Positions 61,242-64,000 of a stretch of 64,000 nt of DNA are shown here, one piece after another (within the stretch, counting starts at the first letter, position 1; every line of letters begins with the position of its first letter). A program made the position numbers and the translations under genes. Origin of the DNA: Actinokineospora baliensis (lineage in GTDB: Bacteria; Actinomycetota; Actinomycetes; Mycobacteriales; Pseudonocardiaceae). Location: NCBI RefSeq assembly GCF_016907695.1, contig NZ_JAFBCK010000001.1, positions 3,155,001-3,219,000 of the forward strand, written 5' to 3'. Below the pieces are notes generated by a model, which worked only from the letters and a program-made list of their open reading frames with translations, had not been told where the DNA came from and ran no database searches.

Positions 61242-61840
61242 TCCTCAGGGTCGCGTTCGGCGCGCTGGGTGCTGTCGTCGTCCTGTTCTGCCTCGCCATC
61301 ACAAGCGCGACGGAGCACCCGGGCGTCGCCAGTCCCTCCAGCGCGCCCAGCGCACCCACCTGGTCGGTGGAGACGACCTCGGCCGCGGCCACCGACCCCA
61401 GGCCCGTCCGGCTCCGCATCCCCGCCATCGACGTGGACACCCCGCTGATCGACATCGGCACCGACGGCACGGGTGCCCTCATCCCGCCCACCGCGGCCGA
61501 CATCGCGGGCTGGTTCACGGCGGGACCGGTCCCCGGCGCGGTCGGTCCCGCGCTGCTCGCCGGGCACGTCGACTCCAGAGCGGGTCCCGGCGTGTTCTAC
61601 CGGCTGGTCGACCTGCGCCCCGGCGACAGCGTCGAGGTCGAGCGCGCCGACGGCACCCGGGTCACCTTCGCCGTCGCCAGCACGACCCGCACGCCCAAGA
61701 CCGCCTTCCCCACCGACCTCGTCTACGCCCCGGCCCCCGGCCCCGAACTGCGGCTGGTGACCTGCGGGGGTGCCTTCGACCGCGCCATCCGCAGCTACCG
61801 CGACAACGTCATCGTCGAGGCTGTTCTCACCGTCGGATGA
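61238..61840 (+). CDS. class F sortase
   Basis: 200 residues. An N-terminal span (AFGALGAVVVLFCLAITSA), a Ser/Thr/Pro linker, then the sortase barrel: PVRLRIPAIDVDTPLIDIGT, catalytic His in LLAGHVDSRAGPGVFYRL, Cys in LRLVTCGGAF and Arg in IRSYRDNVIVEAV. Class F sortases of actinobacteria attach or process surface proteins outside the membrane. It overlaps the DUF4397 gene (ATGA). GT2, DUF4397 and sortase are a recurring actinobacterial trio as far as I recall. Confidence 0.9.
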   Translation: MILRVAFGALGAVVVLFCLAITSATEHPGVASPSSAPSAPTWSVETTSAAATDPRPVRLRIPAIDVDTPLIDIGTDGTGALIPPTAADIAGWFTAGPVPGAVGPALLAGHVDSRAGPGVFYRLVDLRPGDSVEVERADGTRVTFAVASTTRTPKTAFPTDLVYAPAPGPELRLVTCGGAFDRAIRSYRDNVIVEAVLTVG

Positions 61841-61982
61841 GTCTCGATCACATCGAGTAGTCGCCGGGGGTGTGTGAGGTCCGACATTCGGGTGAACCAT
61901 TGCGCCGTTCGCGACGAATACCGCGAAACGCGCGTGCCCCGCGCACCGATCTCGCAAGTGGACTCTCCACAGGGGGTGCCGG

Positions 61983-62627
61983 ATGCACTGGCCGAACGAC
62001 CGCCGGGTGGGCCCCGGGCGGCGCAGCACCGACCGGGCGAACCCGCTCGGCGCGACCCAGGACGTCCTGCACGACCTCGGCCACGAGCTGGCCACCCTCG
62101 CCCTGCTCACCGCCGCCGTCGCCGCCGACCCCGGGTTGTCCGCGCCGACCAGCACCCGGGTCGAGCTGATCCAGGCCCAGGTCGCCAGGCTCGTCGACCT
62201 CGTGCACGGCACCCCGGTCACCGCCCCGGTCGACGTGCGGGCCGTGCTCGACCAGGTCGTCGCGGTCGCCGCCGCGGCGGGCGCCCCGGTCGAACTGGCC
62301 CCGGGGGAGCCGGTCACCTCGACTTTGGACCCCGGGGTGCTGTGGCGCGTGGTGTCCAACCTGGTCGCCAACGCGGTTCGGGCGGGTGGCGCCGTCCTGG
62401 TCGAGATCACCGGGACCGATCCGCTGGTGGTGGAGGTCGTCGACACCGGACCGGGCTTCGGCGCCGGTCCCCCCGGTCGGTCCGGCCGCGGTCTGGGCAT
62501 TGTGGACGGTCTGGTCCGGTCGGTGGGCGGGATCACCCGGATCACCCCGGAACTACCAGCGGGTACGCGCATCCGCGTGGCCTTCGGCGTCGTTGAGCCC
62601 ACCGAAGGCACCCCGGAGGCGACATGA
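61983..62627 (+). CDS. soluble histidine kinase-like ATPase
   Basis: 214 residues. No sensor or membrane domain. The dimerisation helix has VLHDLGHELATLALLTAAVA with a phospho-acceptor His (His34). The ATPase part has N-box VVSNLVANAVRAGGAVLVEI, G1 VVDTGPGFGAGPPG and G2 GRGLGIVDGLVRSVGGITRI. ATG 61983. It overlaps the next gene by ATGA, a coupled kinase/regulator pair. The signal must come through another protein or the cytosol. Its 142-base upstream gap separates it from the sortase operon. Confidence 0.85.
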   Translation: MHWPNDRRVGPGRRSTDRANPLGATQDVLHDLGHELATLALLTAAVAADPGLSAPTSTRVELIQAQVARLVDLVHGTPVTAPVDVRAVLDQVVAVAAAAGAPVELAPGEPVTSTLDPGVLWRVVSNLVANAVRAGGAVLVEITGTDPLVVEVVDTGPGFGAGPPGRSGRGLGIVDGLVRSVGGITRITPELPAGTRIRVAFGVVEPTEGTPEAT

Positions 62628-63280
62628 CCGACCTGGTGTTGTGCGACGACCACACGGTCTTCGCCGACGCGTTGAGCACCGTGCTCACCCAACACGGCTT
62701 CACCGTGCGCGCGGTCACCGCGACGGTGTCCGGCGCGGTCACGGCGCTGCGCGGCCTCAACCCCGACCTGTGCCTGCTCGACCGCACCCTCGGCGACGGC
62801 GACGGCCTGGCCGCGCTCGGCGAGCTGACCAGGGCGAGCGCCCGCACCAAGATCCTCATGCTCACCGCGGACGAGAACCCCGACACCGCCGCCCGCGCGC
62901 TCGACGCCGGAGCAGTCGGCTACCTCCACAAAACCGGCAGCGTCAGCTCCCTCACCCAAGCCCTCCGCCGCGCCATGGACGGCGAGGTGGTGGTCGAACT
63001 CCCCACCCGCGGCGACCGCCCCCGCTCCCCAGACCCCGGCGACCCCCACCGCCTCGCCGCGCACCTCACCCCCCGCGAACGGCAGTGCCTAGCCCTGCTC
63101 GTCGAAGGCGCCAGCACCGTCGCGATGCAACGCAGGATGGGCATCTCCTCCACCACCGTGCGCACCCACATCCAGGCCCTGCTGACCAAACTCGGTGTCC
63201 ACTCGCGCTTAGAGGCGGCCTCCTTCGCCGTCCGCCACCGCCTCCTGGTGGACCCGCCCCACCGCGCCACCGGGACCTGA
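62624..63280 (+). CDS. NarL/LuxR-type response regulator
   Basis: 218 residues. Receiver: LVLCDDHTVFADALSTVLTQ, Asp acceptor in NPDLCLLDRTLGDGDGLAAL, Thr in ILMLTADENPD and Lys in VGYLHKTGSVSSL. LuxR domain: LTPRERQCLALLVEGASTVA and MGISSTTVRTHIQALLTKLG. It overlaps the kinase gene. Unlike the regulator at 57386 it keeps a normal Asp. The probable target is the neighbouring sortase cluster or genes elsewhere. Confidence 0.88.
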   Translation: MTDLVLCDDHTVFADALSTVLTQHGFTVRAVTATVSGAVTALRGLNPDLCLLDRTLGDGDGLAALGELTRASARTKILMLTADENPDTAARALDAGAVGYLHKTGSVSSLTQALRRAMDGEVVVELPTRGDRPRSPDPGDPHRLAAHLTPRERQCLALLVEGASTVAMQRRMGISSTTVRTHIQALLTKLGVHSRLEAASFAVRHRLLVDPPHRATGT

Positions 63281-63558
63281 CTCGCCCAGGGGACCCGGCA
63301 CCGGGCTTCGACCATCCGAACGGCGCCAGGGTGGTCACCCCGACCGGCTCGGGCATCTCCGCGCGCCTTGGCGACGGTGTCCGCCGGGCGTGCGCTTGGT
63401 CGGCCGCGTCGATCGCCCAGTTGGCCCATAGCGTGCCCAGCGTGGCGTTTGAGGTTGCCGTCGACTCGGCCAGCTCCGGCTGCGGTGACACCCGCGCGGG
63501 GGACCCGGCGCCGGTGATCCAACTGTCTGAATCGGCCAGGCGGGGTCACTATGGAGCC
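63281..63558. other. intergenic region before DUF6986
   Basis: No gene supported. A minus-strand frame from 63491 (SPQPELAESTATSNATLGTL onward) runs on into the regulator gene and has no family. ggggacccggc occurs near 63290 and again near 63500, a short direct repeat. The spacing to the next start leaves room for a promoter, which I cannot place. Confidence 0.4.
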
Positions 63559-64000
63559 ATGCGGACGACCCTCGACGGCTCCCTGATCGCGGGCCTCGTC
63601 GCCACCCTGGCCGAGACCGGGCCTGAGCCGTCCCCGGTGGACAGTCGGGCCGTTGTCCGCCAGCCGGTGCACACCTGCCTCGTGCCGGTGCAGGAGGCCA
63701 CCGACGACATGCCCGCGCGGTGGGGTGCGAACGCCGCTGCCGCGCTCGCCGAGCACGCTCCTGACCCGGCGGCGTTGGCCGGGATCGTCGGCTTGCCCCC
63801 GGCGCTGGCGACCGTCGTGTACGAGCGGATCCGCGGGAAGCTCGCCACCGACCCGGTGGAGGACGTGCGGATCGACCTCAGCCACCGCGAGCACGACACC
63901 GGTGACGCCGACGCCGCGCGCGCCGCTGAGCTCCTGGCCCGCTGGTGCTTGCCCGAGTCCGGTATCCGTGTCCGGTCGTTCGCCACCGCGGACTCGTTCC
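63559..64000 (+). CDS. DUF6986 family protein (aldolase-like), N-terminal part
   Basis: 147 codons are visible before the window ends. RTTLDGSLIAGLVATLAETG, RQPVHTCLVPVQEATDDMPA, RWGANAAAALAEHAPDPAAL and YERIRGKLATDPVEDVRIDL match DUF6986, a family related to HpcH/citrate lyase-type aldolases. In most members the last stretch continues as FEDGYG; here it reads LSHREHDTGDADAA, so part of the expected acidic loop is missing. ATG 63559 fits the family start. Function unknown. Confidence 0.75.
   Translation, partial: MRTTLDGSLIAGLVATLAETGPEPSPVDSRAVVRQPVHTCLVPVQEATDDMPARWGANAAAALAEHAPDPAALAGIVGLPPALATVVYERIRGKLATDPVEDVRIDLSHREHDTGDADAARAAELLARWCLPESGIRVRSFATADSF

Overview
The window is high-GC actinobacterial chromosome. 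GTG and TTG starts are frequent, stop and start codons often overlap (ATGA, GTGA), and there are F420 and pyruvate carboxylase genes, zinc-type L28 and L32, and a SepIVA-like septal protein. The backbone order (ppk, cofC, plsC, gpsA, ddl, DUF3515, Lrp-domain protein, thiL, ung, recG, DAK2, rpmB, pyc, rsmD, coaD, sepIVA, DUF177, rpmF, rnc, mutM, acyP, smc, ftsY) is that of the Mycobacterium tuberculosis Rv2984-Rv2921c segment. Protein style and accessory content suggest a filamentous Pseudonocardiales genus such as Actinokineospora or Saccharothrix. That genus guess is inference. No tRNA, rRNA, insertion sequence, phage or CRISPR array was seen.

Layout. 1-4.3 kb: the 5' part of polyphosphate kinase, F420 guanylyltransferase, an acyltransferase, glycerol-3-phosphate dehydrogenase and a cystathionine gamma-lyase. 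4.3-9.1 kb: a SigK/RskA pair, a short Cys-codon leader peptide ahead of a cysteine dioxygenase, a decayed tandem array of that gene's 3' end, and a divergent flavoprotein/MocR regulator pair. 9.1-17.9 kb: ddl, thiL, ung, recG, DAK2 and rpmB. 18-24.9 kb: a long coiled-coil protein, a four-gene DUF6230/DUF6114 secreted-protein operon facing a signal peptidase across a palindrome-bearing promoter region, and a secreted subtilase. 25-34.5 kb: a discoidin-domain protein, pyc, a LuxR-family ATPase regulator and the RNA polymerase-recycling helicase HelR. 34.6-40 kb: rsmD, coaD, secreted RNase Sa, sepIVA, DUF177, rpmF, rnc, mutM. 40-45.5 kb: PadR/HAAS, a KdpE-like regulator, Thr-rich surface proteins and a secreted phosphodiesterase. 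45.5-57.3 kb: acyP, an ECF sigma/anti-sigma pair, smc, a Tat-exported flavin oxidase, an SSS transporter and ftsY. 57.4-64 kb: a LuxR regulator, a membrane GT2, DUF4397, class F sortase and two-component cluster, then a partial DUF6986 gene.

The most unusual feature is a recurrent pattern. At five places (6.3-7.0, 13.3-13.7, 18.0-18.7, 42.43-42.49 and 57.26-57.31 kb) the 3' end of a gene, stop codon included, is repeated in tandem in its own downstream flank as degenerate copies. Four of the five lie at convergent gene junctions. In two of them the copies have been read through to give the opposing gene a new C-terminus. Other items worth attention are the cysteine-type leader peptide upstream of a cysteine-degrading enzyme, a subtilase lacking the oxyanion-hole Asn, and a response regulator with Glu in place of the phospho-acceptor Asp.
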